The notes beneath the pieces were generated by a model. It saw only the letters and a program-made list of their open reading frames with translations, ran no database searches and was not told where the DNA came from. From Terriglobia bacterium (GTDB lineage Bacteria > Acidobacteriota > UBA6911), in assembly GCA_020072565.1 (NCBI GenBank), contig JAIQGI010000005.1, positions 160,099 through 224,098 of the forward strand: DNA of 64,000 nt. The letters are read 5' to 3'. Positions 27,703 through 36,886 of the stretch are shown here, piece by piece. How positions within the stretch are numbered: position 1 is the first letter of the stretch; every line of letters starts with the position of its first letter. The position numbers and the translations under genes were made by a program.

Positions 27703-27834
27703 ATGAGGGATTTCTTTGAGGTTCTCAGGACGCGTCGATCCGTTCGTTCCTACACCGCCGAGCCCGTTTCTCGGGAAGAAATCCAGGAGTTGATCGATAG
27801 CGCCGTTCTCGCCCCGACCGGGATGAACTTTTAG
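27703..27834 (+). pseudogene. Nitroreductase, N-terminal fragment
   Basis: An ATG at 27703, preceded by AGGGAAG, opens MRDFFEVLRTRRSVRSYTAE and continues EEIQELIDSAVLAPTGMNF-stop. This is the FMN-binding N-terminus of the nitroreductase family (pattern RRSVRxY...ApSGxN). Only 43 codons remain before a TAG. The sequence past the stop belongs to the antisense GH8 fragment, so the remainder of the gene is missing. Confidence 0.65.
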
Positions 27835-27838
27835 CCTC

Positions 27839-28335
27839 TCAACGCTTCGGCATGATTGCTTTGAACTCCCCCGACGCGTGCAGCACGCACATCATATACA
27901 ACAGCCCGTCGTAGTACCGGAAGGCGTTGCTTGAAGGCACATTGAGCTTCCACAACTCCTCGGCAAACTTCTTGCCGCGTTCCTTGTCGGTGGCGCACAG
28001 GGATGCCCAACCGGTCGTAGCGACCAGCCCCGGCGAATGCCGGCGGCATAGCGGCTGGCCGTCGAGCGACCAGTTGTCGTCGTACGTATCAATGCCCATG
28101 GATTCAAAAAACTTCTGCAGCCGGTCCGTCAGTTCCTGCTGCCGCGGATCTTTGGCGAACCACGACCAATCCACCGCCCAGTTCATCGCGCAGCGCCACG
28201 CGTCCTCGCGGAACTGTCCGCCCATTCGCTGCGGTGTGCCGTCGAAATTTGCCATGTTCGGGATCAAACCGGTCTGCGGATTGGCGGCTTTGACAAACAA
28301 ATCCCGCGTACCGTCCCCTTTTTTCTGGAACCGGC
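27839..28335 (-). pseudogene. GH8 reducing-end xylose-releasing exo-oligoxylanase, C-terminal fragment
   Basis: The minus-strand frame reads RDLFVKAANPQTGLIPN, then GGQFREDAWRCAMNWAVDWS, HSPGLVATTGWASLCAT, FRYYDGLLYMMCVLHASGEF and a stop at 27839. These are the typical last 160 residues of GH8 Rex-type exo-oligoxylanases (FREDAWRxAMNWxVDWxWW; YYDGxLYMxxLLHxSGEF). The N-terminal half with the catalytic acid is missing. The frame runs without a start into the end of the next gene at about 28335. It adds a lost xylan enzyme to the region's inventory. Confidence 0.75.
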
Positions 28336-28806
28336 TTACTGCTTGTCAAACACCATCTTCTGCTCGCCCTCACCCATGGCGCTCTTGAACGTGCGGGTGA
28401 TGGTCAGCATCTTGCCGTCCGCGGAAAGGACCCACTTTTCGGACATGGTGAATTCGTTGTCGCCGAATTGTCCCTTGGTTTCGATCATCAGCGCGTCACC
28501 ATCCCATTTCACGATGCTCTTTGTGGGATTGCCGCCAAAGCCCAGGTTGGTGCATTCCTTGCCATCGGTGGTGTAGCTGGCCTGCATGTCGAAATCTCCC
28601 ATGGCGCTCGATTGTTTCATGGCAACCGTCAGCTTGGGATCCACATGGGTGATCTTCTGGGTCATTGAATTCGGCGCAGGCATCTGGCCGAAGCTGCTCT
28701 GGGAAACGTTGAGCTTCCAGTCGCCGCTGAAGTTCGTTATTGCCAGGGCCGGCATCGCCGCCAGCGCCAGAACCGCGAGAATTGCAAATAGCTTTCTGGT
28801 AAACAT
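28336..28806 (-). CDS. Small secreted hypothetical protein
   Basis: The 156-residue protein starts at ATG 28806 (MFTRKLFAILAVLALAAMPA) with GGAG 9 bases upstream. After the signal peptide comes ITNFSGDWKLNVSQSSFGQMP and a run of beta strands (WDGDALMIETKGQF, MLTITRTFKSA). Such 'FxGxWKLNxxKSxFG' proteins are common, uncharacterised small beta-barrel-like secreted proteins in Acidobacteriota. No enzymatic motif is visible. Its stop abuts the GH8 fragment. Confidence 0.7.
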   Translation of the reverse strand: MFTRKLFAILAVLALAAMPALAITNFSGDWKLNVSQSSFGQMPAPNSMTQKITHVDPKLTVAMKQSSAMGDFDMQASYTTDGKECTNLGFGGNPTKSIVKWDGDALMIETKGQFGDNEFTMSEKWVLSADGKMLTITRTFKSAMGEGEQKMVFDKQ

Positions 28807-29076
28807 GTTCCGCAACTCCTTTTCTTCGAATTGGTCAAGGACTATTGGTCTCGATATGGGAGCTTCTTCCGACCTGTTGTTTCACCACTCGCCGGCCTCG
28901 TGAAATCAGGCATGTGCGATCAATGTTCGACGTCGCGGCGACTTTCCATCCGCCACTCCCTGCCGAGAGCTATCGCTTCTCGACGGGCGCGCGGTTCCGA
29001 TCTGATCAGAAGACCGGTTTTGCGGCAAGAACCAACATCCTCCGCCGCTGACCGGCTCCGTTCGAGGTCGTGGCGT

Positions 29077-30105
29077 TCAATGTTTCCGGACTTCGTCCAG
29101 AAAAGCGGCGAGGTTCCCGGTGGTTACTCCAGGCGGCATGCCGCCAGCACACGAAAGTATCAGGCGCGACCTGTCCGGCGTCTCGCTGAGCAGCGTATGG
29201 ACAGCGGCGCTCACGTCACCCGGAGCGCCGCGCGCCAGCACGTTCAGGGGCGGTATATTGCCAAGGATTGTCATCCGGTGTCCGGAAAGCGCTCTCAATG
29301 CCGGCAGCGGCGTTTGAACTCCCGGGTTGTAGAGATTGATCCCGATTTCCGGGTAGTACCGGATGGACTGGGCGCACGCGGCGTCGTTATGAAAGAACTT
29401 GACCCTGACCTCCGCCTGATAGAGTTGCCTCATATACGGCAGAGCGAATTCCATGAAGTCTTTTTCACTGACGAAACCGATAATGTCGTCCAGAATCAGC
29501 ATGCCGTCGATGCTTGGAAAGCTCGAGCGCTGAAGTTCATGCCAGCTTGCGAGGAAGTCGGTGACGATACGGAGCAGACGGTGAATCGATTCCGGCTTTG
29601 TCTTGAGTGCCATGAGGAACTCGGTCATTCCCATCAGGAACGATGCGACGTTGAAAGGTCCGCGCGAAACCGAAAAACGTATCCGATGGCCGAGTTCCTC
29701 AATTCGAGGCTGCGCCCATTTGAGGCGATAAAGCACCATGGGAAGAAGGCCGTCCGTGGACGGATTCGGCGTCTTCATATCCATGATCTGATCAAGGTTG
29801 CGGATCGCCTTCTCCGCGGATGGGAACTCATTCCTGGGAAACACGCAACGGGCCCCGAATGCCGAGGGTTCGGTACACATGCCGAATTCCGACCAGAACC
29901 CGGGGAGGAACCAGATGTCAGGGAACGTTTCCAGGACCCTGCGGTTTGCATCCAGCCAGACGCATTCGCTCGATAAGTACTCGATGATATCGACACCGTA
30001 CCAGCCGGGCAGCCAGGGAGAATCAATGATGAATCCGCATGGCAGCGGGTCATGAACCTGGCCATCCATGGTCGCCAGCAGGCGATTCCACTGATCATCT
30101 CTCAT
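29077..30105 (-). CDS. Uroporphyrinogen decarboxylase-fold protein (URO-D/MtaA-like)
   Basis: The 342-residue protein belongs to the URO-D superfamily, whose members include heme-pathway decarboxylase and corrinoid methyltransferases. Supporting pieces are RIRFSVSRGPFNVASFLMG, DGMLILDDIIGFVSEKDFME, VKFFHNDAAC, GINLYNPGVQTPL and a terminal LILSCAGGMPPGVTTGN. The catalytic Arg-rich N-terminus of true HemE is not evident, so heme synthesis is unlikely. The ATG comes one base after the xylB stop, so it is translationally linked to the xylulokinase. Related genes occur in sugar operons of Planctomycetota and Acidobacteriota with unknown function. Confidence 0.75.
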   Translation of the reverse strand: MRDDQWNRLLATMDGQVHDPLPCGFIIDSPWLPGWYGVDIIEYLSSECVWLDANRRVLETFPDIWFLPGFWSEFGMCTEPSAFGARCVFPRNEFPSAEKAIRNLDQIMDMKTPNPSTDGLLPMVLYRLKWAQPRIEELGHRIRFSVSRGPFNVASFLMGMTEFLMALKTKPESIHRLLRIVTDFLASWHELQRSSFPSIDGMLILDDIIGFVSEKDFMEFALPYMRQLYQAEVRVKFFHNDAACAQSIRYYPEIGINLYNPGVQTPLPALRALSGHRMTILGNIPPLNVLARGAPGDVSAAVHTLLSETPDRSRLILSCAGGMPPGVTTGNLAAFLDEVRKH

Positions 30106-30106
30106 A

Positions 30107-31615
30107 TCAACGCCCGCAAAATGACTGCCGTTCCCCCAGCTGGTTTCCCAGGAAACTCAACCACTTCTGATAGGATGCGGCAAGCGCACGCCCACGGCCT
30201 TCGTCAGGGTGCGCCACCAGAATCCGATCCAGTCCGGCAAACGCCTCGGAGTTGGACCGGTAGGTTCCGGTTCCTATGCCTGCACCCCGTGCCGCGCCCT
30301 GGGAGCCGTCGGTGTTGTACAACTCGATGACCGCTCCGGTCAGATCCGCCAGAGACTGGCGGAACACCGGACTGAGGAACATGTTGGCGTTTCCAGCGCG
30401 GATCACGGCAGGCGCAATCTCCAGCTTTTTCATGATGTCGATTCCGTACTGGAAAGCAAAGACGATGCCCTCCTGGGCAGCTCTCGCGAAATGGCCCCGG
30501 TTGTGCGTGTTGAAATTGAGGCCCGCCATCGTGCAGGATGTTTCCACGTTCGCGAGCATGCGTTCGGCTCCGTTGCCAAAAGGGAGAATCAACAGCCCGT
30601 CCGATCCGGGGGGGACTCCGGCGGCCAGGTCATTGGTGGCCGCATAATCCAGGCCGGAAAACATGTTCTCCCTTAACCATGAATACAGGATCCCCGTGCC
30701 ATTGATGCAGAGAAGCACGCCGAGTCTCGGCTCCTCCGGCCGATGGTTCACGTGAGCGAACATGTTCACGCGGCTTTGCGGGTCGCACCGGGTCTCCCGA
30801 GTCACGCCGTAAACGACTCCCGAAGTCCCGGCGGTTGCAGCGATCTCACCGGGTTCGAGCACTTTGAGCGAGAAGGCGTTGTTGGGCTGATCGCCGGAAC
30901 GATACGCGACAGGGATGCCGGCAGGCAAGCCGAGTTCCTGCGCTGCGTCCGCCCGGAGAGTGCCTTGCTCGCCGAAAGTCGGTACGATGTCCGGAAGCAA
31001 GGACGGTGCGAACCCGAAATAGTCCATCAGGGTTTCCGAGACCCGGTTGGATTTGAAGTCCCAGAAAATCCCTTCCGACAAGCCGGAAGCAGTCGTACAT
31101 GCCACTCCCGTCATCTTCATGGCGGCATAGTCGCCGGGAAGCATGATCTTCCAGATGCGGGCATAGACATCGGGTTCGTTATCCTTGATCCACTTGAGCT
31201 TGGACGCGGTAAAATTTCCGGGGGAGTTCAGCAGCCGGCCCAGGCAGAACCCGGTGCCGATATCTTCGAACGCCCGGTTGCCGATCGCGACGGCCCTGCT
31301 GTCGCACCAGATGATGGCCGGGCGTAACACCCGACACCGCTTGTCGACGACGACGAGCCCGTGCATTTGATAAGCAACGCCGAGGCCGACAATACTCTCC
31401 GGCTTGATCCCGGATTTCAGCAGTGCCTCGCGGGTGGCGCTCACAAGATGCCGCCACCAGACTTCCGGGTCCTGTTCGGCCCAGCCCGGCCTTGGGGCGT
31501 CGATGCCCATTTCGGTCGCGGGATGGGAGCAGGTCGCCAGGCATTTGCCTGTGGATGCTTCCAGAATCGTCGCTTTGACAGAAGAACTTCCCAAATCATA
31601 GCCCAGCAAATTCAT
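30107..31615 (-). CDS. xylB: Xylulokinase (FGGY carbohydrate kinase)
   Basis: The 502-residue cytoplasmic kinase has FGGY features in order: N-terminal phosphate loop LGYDLGSSSVKATILEA, YQMHGLVVVD, IIWCDSRA, PGDYAAMKMTG, sugar-site GDQPNNAFS, ATP-site GTSGVVYG and a C-terminal IRAGNANMFLSPVFRQ. It should phosphorylate D-xylulose, giving the entry point of xylan-derived pentose into the pentose phosphate pathway. GAGGG precedes the ATG. It is divergently arranged with the GPH symporter gene and is followed at one base by the URO-D-like gene. No xylA (isomerase) is in the window. The FGGY family is broad, so a related ketose is possible. Confidence 0.85.
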   Translation of the reverse strand: MNLLGYDLGSSSVKATILEASTGKCLATCSHPATEMGIDAPRPGWAEQDPEVWWRHLVSATREALLKSGIKPESIVGLGVAYQMHGLVVVDKRCRVLRPAIIWCDSRAVAIGNRAFEDIGTGFCLGRLLNSPGNFTASKLKWIKDNEPDVYARIWKIMLPGDYAAMKMTGVACTTASGLSEGIFWDFKSNRVSETLMDYFGFAPSLLPDIVPTFGEQGTLRADAAQELGLPAGIPVAYRSGDQPNNAFSLKVLEPGEIAATAGTSGVVYGVTRETRCDPQSRVNMFAHVNHRPEEPRLGVLLCINGTGILYSWLRENMFSGLDYAATNDLAAGVPPGSDGLLILPFGNGAERMLANVETSCTMAGLNFNTHNRGHFARAAQEGIVFAFQYGIDIMKKLEIAPAVIRAGNANMFLSPVFRQSLADLTGAVIELYNTDGSQGAARGAGIGTGTYRSNSEAFAGLDRILVAHPDEGRGRALAASYQKWLSFLGNQLGERQSFCGR

Positions 31616-31741
31616 AGGATGGCCCTCGCCGACATTCTATTGCCATTTTGCCTGGATCCGAAACTCAATTTGGCCCGGGCAGTATGGTGCCGTATTGGCG
31701 TACGGTCGCGGGTTCCCCGGCCCCCGTTGCGACCGCAGTTT

Positions 31742-31782
31742 CGAGTCTTCGAAAAAAAATCCAATTGACAACGGATTGGAAT
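31742..31782. promoter_or_regulatory. Inverted repeats in the xylB/symporter divergent promoter region
   Basis: Two palindromes lie side by side between the divergent genes: TTCGA-gtct-TCGAA at 31742-31755, and TCCAAT-N9-ATTGGA at 31762-31767 and 31777-31782. A TTGACA (31767-31772) overlaps the second. They are candidate operators for a sugar-responsive regulator. No matching -10 element was convincing. Confidence 0.35.
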
Positions 31783-31898
31783 ACGTGCTCTTTGTTGGCA
31801 TCTTCGGGGCACCGAGTATCCGGGCGGCCCTCTCTGGTGATCTATTTCTTATGCTTGTTTGCACATCCAGGCTTGCGAGCGGCATCAGGAGGTAGGCA

Positions 31899-33269
31899 AT
31901 GGCATCCGTCCAACAGGAAGCCGCCGAAAAATTGTCCGTAAAAGAAAAGGTGGGCTACAGTCTGGGAGACGCCGCAGCCAATTTTGTTTTCCAGACAATG
32001 TTAGTGTTCCAGTTGAATTTCTACACCGATGTTTTCGGCATCGCGGCAAGGGTTGCGGGCAGGGTGTTCCTGGTTGCGCGGGTGGCCGACGCATTTTTCG
32101 ATCCGATCATGGGTGCGATTGCCGACAGGACCAAGACCCGGTGGGGCAAGTTCCGCCCCTGGGTTCTATGGACTGCATTGCCGTTCGGCATCATGGGGTG
32201 CGTGACATTCATCACTCCAAACGTCTCCACGGCGGGCAAAGTCGTTTACGCTTATGTAACCTACATGCTCATGATGGCGGTCTATTCGGCGAATAATACC
32301 CCCTACTCGGCGCTCAGCGGCGTAATGACAGGCGACGACGGCGAACGAACGAGCCTGTCATCCTACCGGTTCGTCGCCGCCATGGCGGCCGGATTCATCG
32401 TCCAGGGCTTCGCATTGCCGATGGTCCACTATTTCGGCGGCGATGACAGTGCAAAGGGATATCAGGCCACCATGGCGGTGTTCGGCCTCCTTTGCGTCAT
32501 TTTCTTCGTTATCACGTTTCTCACCACCAAGGAACGAATACAACCGGATCCGACCAAACATTCCACGGTCCGCCAGGATCTCGCGGCATTGGCGAAAAAC
32601 GGCCCTTGGATCGCCTTGTTTGCGGTGACGCTGGTTTTGTTCGTTACCCTGTCGATGCGCGGGGGCGTCGCGCTCTACTTCTTCAAGTATTATCTGAACA
32701 AGGAATCCTGGTTCCCCTATTTCGGCCCGATCGGCCAGGTCGCGAACATCCTGGGCATATTCCTGTCCAAACCGCTGGCAATGCGCTTCGGCAAGCGCAA
32801 TGTGTTTATCACCGGCCTGCTCGGCACGGCGGTGTTTCAGAGCTGCTTCATGCTCGTGCCCGCGAGTGCGCCGGAACTGGCCCTTGTCTTTCAATTTCTT
32901 CAGGCGTTTGTCTACGGCCCGACCATTCCCCTGCTGTGGGCTATGATGGCCGATGTCGCGGACTACGGGGAGTGGACGACAGGCATCCGCGCAACCGGCA
33001 TCATCTTCTCGGGAATCGTCTTCGGATTGAAAGCGGGGCTGGGTTTCGGCGGATCGATTGCCGGCGAGGTGCTCGACCGGTACGGTTACGTCCCGAACGT
33101 AGCGCAAACCCAGTCTGCATTACACGGCATTAAAATGACGATCTCCATTCTACCCGGCCTGGGTTTCCTTGCGTGCGCCGTGCTGCTGCTGTTTTATGTC
33201 ATCGATCGGAAGATGACCATCCGCATGATGGATGAGCTGAAGGAACGCAGAAAGGGGTTCGCTCACTAA
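31899..33269 (+). CDS. GPH-family sugar:cation symporter
   Basis: The 456-residue integral membrane protein shows about 12 hydrophobic segments and the glycoside-pentoside-hexuronide (GPH) signatures. These are KVGYSLGDAAANFVFQ, DAFFDPIMGAIADRTKTRWG, FRPWVLWTALPFG, NNTPYSALSGVMT and MMADVADYGEWTTG. AGGAGG lies 7 bases before the ATG. Members import xylosides, glucuronides or melibiose with Na+ or H+. Divergence from xylB suggests xylose or short xylo- or arabino-oligosaccharides as substrate, which is inferred. It is the only sugar transporter in the window. Confidence 0.9.
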   Translation: MASVQQEAAEKLSVKEKVGYSLGDAAANFVFQTMLVFQLNFYTDVFGIAARVAGRVFLVARVADAFFDPIMGAIADRTKTRWGKFRPWVLWTALPFGIMGCVTFITPNVSTAGKVVYAYVTYMLMMAVYSANNTPYSALSGVMTGDDGERTSLSSYRFVAAMAAGFIVQGFALPMVHYFGGDDSAKGYQATMAVFGLLCVIFFVITFLTTKERIQPDPTKHSTVRQDLAALAKNGPWIALFAVTLVLFVTLSMRGGVALYFFKYYLNKESWFPYFGPIGQVANILGIFLSKPLAMRFGKRNVFITGLLGTAVFQSCFMLVPASAPELALVFQFLQAFVYGPTIPLLWAMMADVADYGEWTTGIRATGIIFSGIVFGLKAGLGFGGSIAGEVLDRYGYVPNVAQTQSALHGIKMTISILPGLGFLACAVLLLFYVIDRKMTIRMMDELKERRKGFAH

Positions 33270-33289
33270 CCAGCTCCGGGGCACCTGCT

Positions 33290-33400
33290 TCGCCAAGATC
33301 GTGGTCCGGGCTCCCGCCAGACCGTCGGATACCGCGGTAAGGACGATCCGGCCGTTTGGGACATCCTTGATTTTCACCGGCACGTTTGCAGCAGCTTGAT
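33290..33400 (-). pseudogene. Possible glycoside hydrolase C-terminal remnant
   Basis: The minus-strand frame reads AYQAAANVPVKIKDVP, then NGRIVLTAVSDGLAGARTTI. The 'GRIVLTAxSxGLxxAxxTI' strand is typical of the last Ig-like domain of GH2 and related enzymes. The frame continues antisense into the symporter gene and has no own start. The assignment is weak. Confidence 0.22.
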
Positions 33401-33424
33401 AAGCAAGAAACAGCTAAAATCGCA

Positions 33425-33451
33425 TTGCAGTCTACAATTCTAGTCTATAAT
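33425..33451 (+). promoter_or_regulatory. Candidate promoter for the Gfo/Idh/MocA gene
   Basis: A perfect TATAAT (33446-33451) lies 54 bases before the ATG at 33505. TTGCAG (33425-33430) precedes it with a 15-base spacer, which is short for sigma-70. An alternative GCATTG gives 17. Confidence 0.45.
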
Positions 33452-33504
33452 CGCCACGCTTTGCGTGTCCATTCTGCTGTTCGTCTCAAATGGAAGGGGA
33501 AGTA

Positions 33505-34827
33505 ATGAAAAGGCTACGATCCATAGATCGACGCGATTTTCTGAAAAAGGTCCCGCTCGCCGTAGCTGGTGCGGCCGGTTTTCCCACAATTATCAAAGCC
33601 TCTGCCCTGGGAATGAACGGGGCTGTTCCGGCCAGCGACCGAATCGTGATGGCAGGAATCGGATATGGCATGCAGGGGCCGGGAGACATGCAGAATTTCC
33701 TGGGTAAGAACGAAGTGCAATGGGTGGCTGTTTGTGACATCGATCAGAGTCACCTGGCCCAAGCTCGCGACGCAGTGAATCAAAAGTACGGCAACAAAGA
33801 CTGCGCCACCTACAAGGATTTTCGTGAGATATTTTCCCGCACCGACCTGGATGCCATATTAATGGCTGTGCCCGACCATTGGCACGCGCTGGTAGCGATC
33901 CACGCGCTTCGCTCAGGCTTCGATGTCTATGGAGAAAAGCCGCTGACGCACAGCCTGCGGGAGGGGCGTGCGCTTTGCGATGCCGTCAAAAGGTATGGCA
34001 GAGTGTGGCAAACGGGAAGCTGGCAGCGCTCCACTGAAAATTTCTATCGCGCATGCGAACTGGTGAGAAACGGACGCATTGGAAAAATCCTGCGGGTCGA
34101 GGTCGGGCTCCCTTCCGGTCACACGGATTTCGCAAGGACCTTCGGGCAGGAAACCATCGAGCCGCCGCCCCCTGAACTGGATTACGATATGTGGCTCGGA
34201 CCGGCGCCGGCTGCACCTTACTGCATAGCGCGTGTGCACATGAATTGGCGCTGGAACATGGATTACGGCGGAGGCCAGTTGATGGACTGGATCGGCCATC
34301 ACCTGGACATCGCGCACTGGGGATTGAACTTCGACACTCAGGGACCGGTCGAAATCTCCGGCAAAGCCGAATTCCCCACGACGGGCATTTACAACAGCCC
34401 GGGCCGCTACTGGGTCGACACTCTCTATGCTGACGGAACCCCGATCACCATTGCGGGGGGCTATCCTGAAATTCAAAGCGGAACCAAGTGGATCGGCGAA
34501 TACGGGTGGGTTTGGGTGGACCGTGGAGGTTTCGAAAGCCAGCCCGCCGCCCTGATCAACGAGGTAATCGGCCCCAACGAAACCAAGCTTTACCACAGCC
34601 GGGATCATTACCAGAACTTCGTGGACTGCGTACGCAACCGGGCGCTTACGATTGCACCGGCCGAGGTCGCTCACAGGTCGGCCAGCGTCGGCCATCTGGG
34701 AGTGATTGCGATCGAAACCGGACGAAAAATCAAATGGAATCCTGCCACAGAAACCATCATCGGTGATCCGGAAGCAGAGCGGCTCCTCAGTCGTTCGTAT
34801 CGGAGACCATGGCAGCTGTCGGCTTAG
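33505..34827 (+). CDS. Tat-exported Gfo/Idh/MocA-family oxidoreductase
   Basis: The start MKRLRSIDRRDFLKK at 33505 follows AAGGGGAAG. The twin-arginine RRDFLKK plus hydrophobic stretch marks export by Tat. The Rossmann fold (RIVMAGIGYGMQGPGD, WVAVCDIDQSH) binds NAD(P). EKPLTHSLREGRAL is the family EKP motif, and NMDYGGGQLMDWIGHHLDIAHWG is the catalytic-domain signature. Exported members of this family (for example GH109-type relatives) act on sugars, cyclitols or glycosides in the periplasm of Acidobacteriota and Planctomycetota. It is followed 13 bases later by the HEAT-repeat gene and probably co-transcribed with it. Confidence 0.88.
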   Translation: MKRLRSIDRRDFLKKVPLAVAGAAGFPTIIKASALGMNGAVPASDRIVMAGIGYGMQGPGDMQNFLGKNEVQWVAVCDIDQSHLAQARDAVNQKYGNKDCATYKDFREIFSRTDLDAILMAVPDHWHALVAIHALRSGFDVYGEKPLTHSLREGRALCDAVKRYGRVWQTGSWQRSTENFYRACELVRNGRIGKILRVEVGLPSGHTDFARTFGQETIEPPPPELDYDMWLGPAPAAPYCIARVHMNWRWNMDYGGGQLMDWIGHHLDIAHWGLNFDTQGPVEISGKAEFPTTGIYNSPGRYWVDTLYADGTPITIAGGYPEIQSGTKWIGEYGWVWVDRGGFESQPAALINEVIGPNETKLYHSRDHYQNFVDCVRNRALTIAPAEVAHRSASVGHLGVIAIETGRKIKWNPATETIIGDPEAERLLSRSYRRPWQLSA

Positions 34828-34840
34828 AAAGGGAGACCCC

Positions 34841-36799
34841 ATGAAATCAAATCTGATTCGCACAATCGTTTTTCTGGCCTTGATCACCTTCATGAGTGTC
34901 TCCGTGCTTTCCCAGGCTGCTCCGAATCTGGACCAGATCCTGAAGGAAATCTCGACCTACAATGGGGGGATTGAATCGGGCCCCATCTGGAAACTGCGGG
35001 ACTATGTCTACTCGCACAAGGAGCCGGTCGAAGCCCGCACTGATTGCGAGGCCAAACTCCTCGCATTTCTGTCAACCAATGCGACCCCTGTATCCAAGAT
35101 GGCCGTTATAAGGCACCTCCGCATCATTGGAGGCGACCGGTCCGTCACCGCCCTGGCGCCGATGCTTCTGGACGGCAACATGGCAGACCATGCACTTTAT
35201 GCGGTGGAGAAAATACCAGGCACTGCCGCCGACCAGGCACTGATCGAGGCGATGTCAAAGGCTGGAGGTGCAATCAAGACTGAACTGATTGCATCTTTGG
35301 GGCGCCGCAAAACCACCGCGGCAGTGGCCTCTTTATCTCCGCTGCTCAAAGGCGAGTTTGCCGTTGCCGCCGCTGCCGCGCTCGGCGAAATCGGAGGCGA
35401 TTCCGCCTGCACTGCCCTGCAGCCGGCATTCTCGGCGGCGGATGCCGCCGCAAGATCCACCATGGCATCTTCCCTCCTCAAGTGCGCCGAAGGTTATAGA
35501 GCAGGCCAGAACGATGCCGCTTCAGGTGCGATTTACAAAAAATTGGCTGCCGTGTCGAATCTGCCGCTATCGGTGCGCAAGGCGGCAATGCTGGGCAAGA
35601 TCTCGACATCGGGAAGCCGCGCAGCTTCGATGGTTGCCGATCTTCTCAGGGGGTTCGACGTCCCGATGCAGGAAGTTGGAATCTCCAAAATCAAGGAAAA
35701 CTTTACGGCGGAAACGATCGGCACGGTATGCAGCCTTGTCCCAAAGCTTCCTGAAAGTTCGCAGATCAAGGTGCTGGCCGTCCTTTCCGGGTACCCGAAG
35801 GATCGTGTTTTGCCCACGGTCCTGCAGGCAGCGAAAAGCGAGTCCCTCGCGGTTCGTACTGCCGCCTATGGCGCCCTGGAAAATGTCGGGGACGTTTCCG
35901 CCCTGGGACTGCTTCTCGAATCCGCATCAAAGAATCGCGGAGCCGAGCAGACCGCCGCCCGCAACACGATCGCCTTGCTCAAGGGCCGGCCCGTTGATGA
36001 CAAAATTATCGAGATGCTGGGCCAAAATCCGGCCGAGGAAATCGGAGTTGAACTGCTTCAGGCTGTATCCGAGCGGCGTATCTTTGCTGCTAAGGTTGTA
36101 GTTGCGAAGAACCTGCAATCACCTGCGGCCCGGGTCCGCACGCAGAGCCTAAGAACACTCCGAGTCATCGGCACTCCCTCTGATATTCCTACCATTTTGA
36201 ATTACCTCCTGAGCACCGAAGACGAGGCCGATCAGACCGAAGCGATCGGCACTACGGCAGCCTTAGCTCAGAAGATCAACAACCCGGAAAGCCGGGCCGC
36301 GGCCGTAAGGAATCGCCTCATGCGGGAACAGACCGCCAAGAACCGCATTCAGCTGTTTCAGGCTCTGAGCAGGATTGGAGATGATAGTGCCCTGCCGATT
36401 TTGAGAGCCGAACTTACCAACACGGATGATGCGATTGCGGATGCGGCAACCCGTGCGATCTGCAGTTGGACGTCGGTCGCCGCCAGGAACGATGTTCTTT
36501 CCCTGGCGCAAAAGTCGCGCAACGAAACCCATCGTATGTTGGCGTTTGAAGCATTTATCCGACTTGTCAGGACCGATAGGAATCGACAACCGGAAGCTGC
36601 TGTTGCCGACCTCAGGCAAGCTTACGCGCTTGCCAACCGCCCCGAGGATAAACGGCTGATCCTCGGCGTGTTGCCGAACTTTACATGCCCGGAGGCTTTG
36701 GATCTTGCGGCAACAATGCTCGGTGATTCAGCCGTCAAAGCGGAAGCCCAGGCCGCACTCGACAGGATGAAGACGCGCCCTGCACCCAAAAAGCGTTGA
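34841..36799 (+). CDS. Secreted HEAT-repeat protein
   Basis: The 652-residue protein starts at MKSNLIRTIVFLALITFMSV (34841), preceded by GGGAG six bases away. It has a signal peptide and then consists almost wholly of about 40-residue alpha-helical pairs of HEAT type (VSKMAVIRHLRIIGGDRSV, VRTAAYGALENVGDVSALG, SAAARVRTQSLRTLRVIG-like units). No catalytic motif is visible, so a scaffold or binding role in the periplasm is likely. It sits in a probable operon between the Gfo/Idh/MocA oxidoreductase and the discoidin-like protein. The trio recurs as a theme in secreted oxidoreductase loci, though this was not searched here. Confidence 0.75.
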   Translation: MKSNLIRTIVFLALITFMSVSVLSQAAPNLDQILKEISTYNGGIESGPIWKLRDYVYSHKEPVEARTDCEAKLLAFLSTNATPVSKMAVIRHLRIIGGDRSVTALAPMLLDGNMADHALYAVEKIPGTAADQALIEAMSKAGGAIKTELIASLGRRKTTAAVASLSPLLKGEFAVAAAAALGEIGGDSACTALQPAFSAADAAARSTMASSLLKCAEGYRAGQNDAASGAIYKKLAAVSNLPLSVRKAAMLGKISTSGSRAASMVADLLRGFDVPMQEVGISKIKENFTAETIGTVCSLVPKLPESSQIKVLAVLSGYPKDRVLPTVLQAAKSESLAVRTAAYGALENVGDVSALGLLLESASKNRGAEQTAARNTIALLKGRPVDDKIIEMLGQNPAEEIGVELLQAVSERRIFAAKVVVAKNLQSPAARVRTQSLRTLRVIGTPSDIPTILNYLLSTEDEADQTEAIGTTAALAQKINNPESRAAAVRNRLMREQTAKNRIQLFQALSRIGDDSALPILRAELTNTDDAIADAATRAICSWTSVAARNDVLSLAQKSRNETHRMLAFEAFIRLVRTDRNRQPEAAVADLRQAYALANRPEDKRLILGVLPNFTCPEALDLAATMLGDSAVKAEAQAALDRMKTRPAPKKR

Positions 36800-36886
36800 G
36801 CGGAATGGACTGAATGCACCCCCTGGGATTGCATGAAGCCCGCAATTCCCGGGGGGCGGTATTTGCCAAATAGGGTAGGGGAAAAA

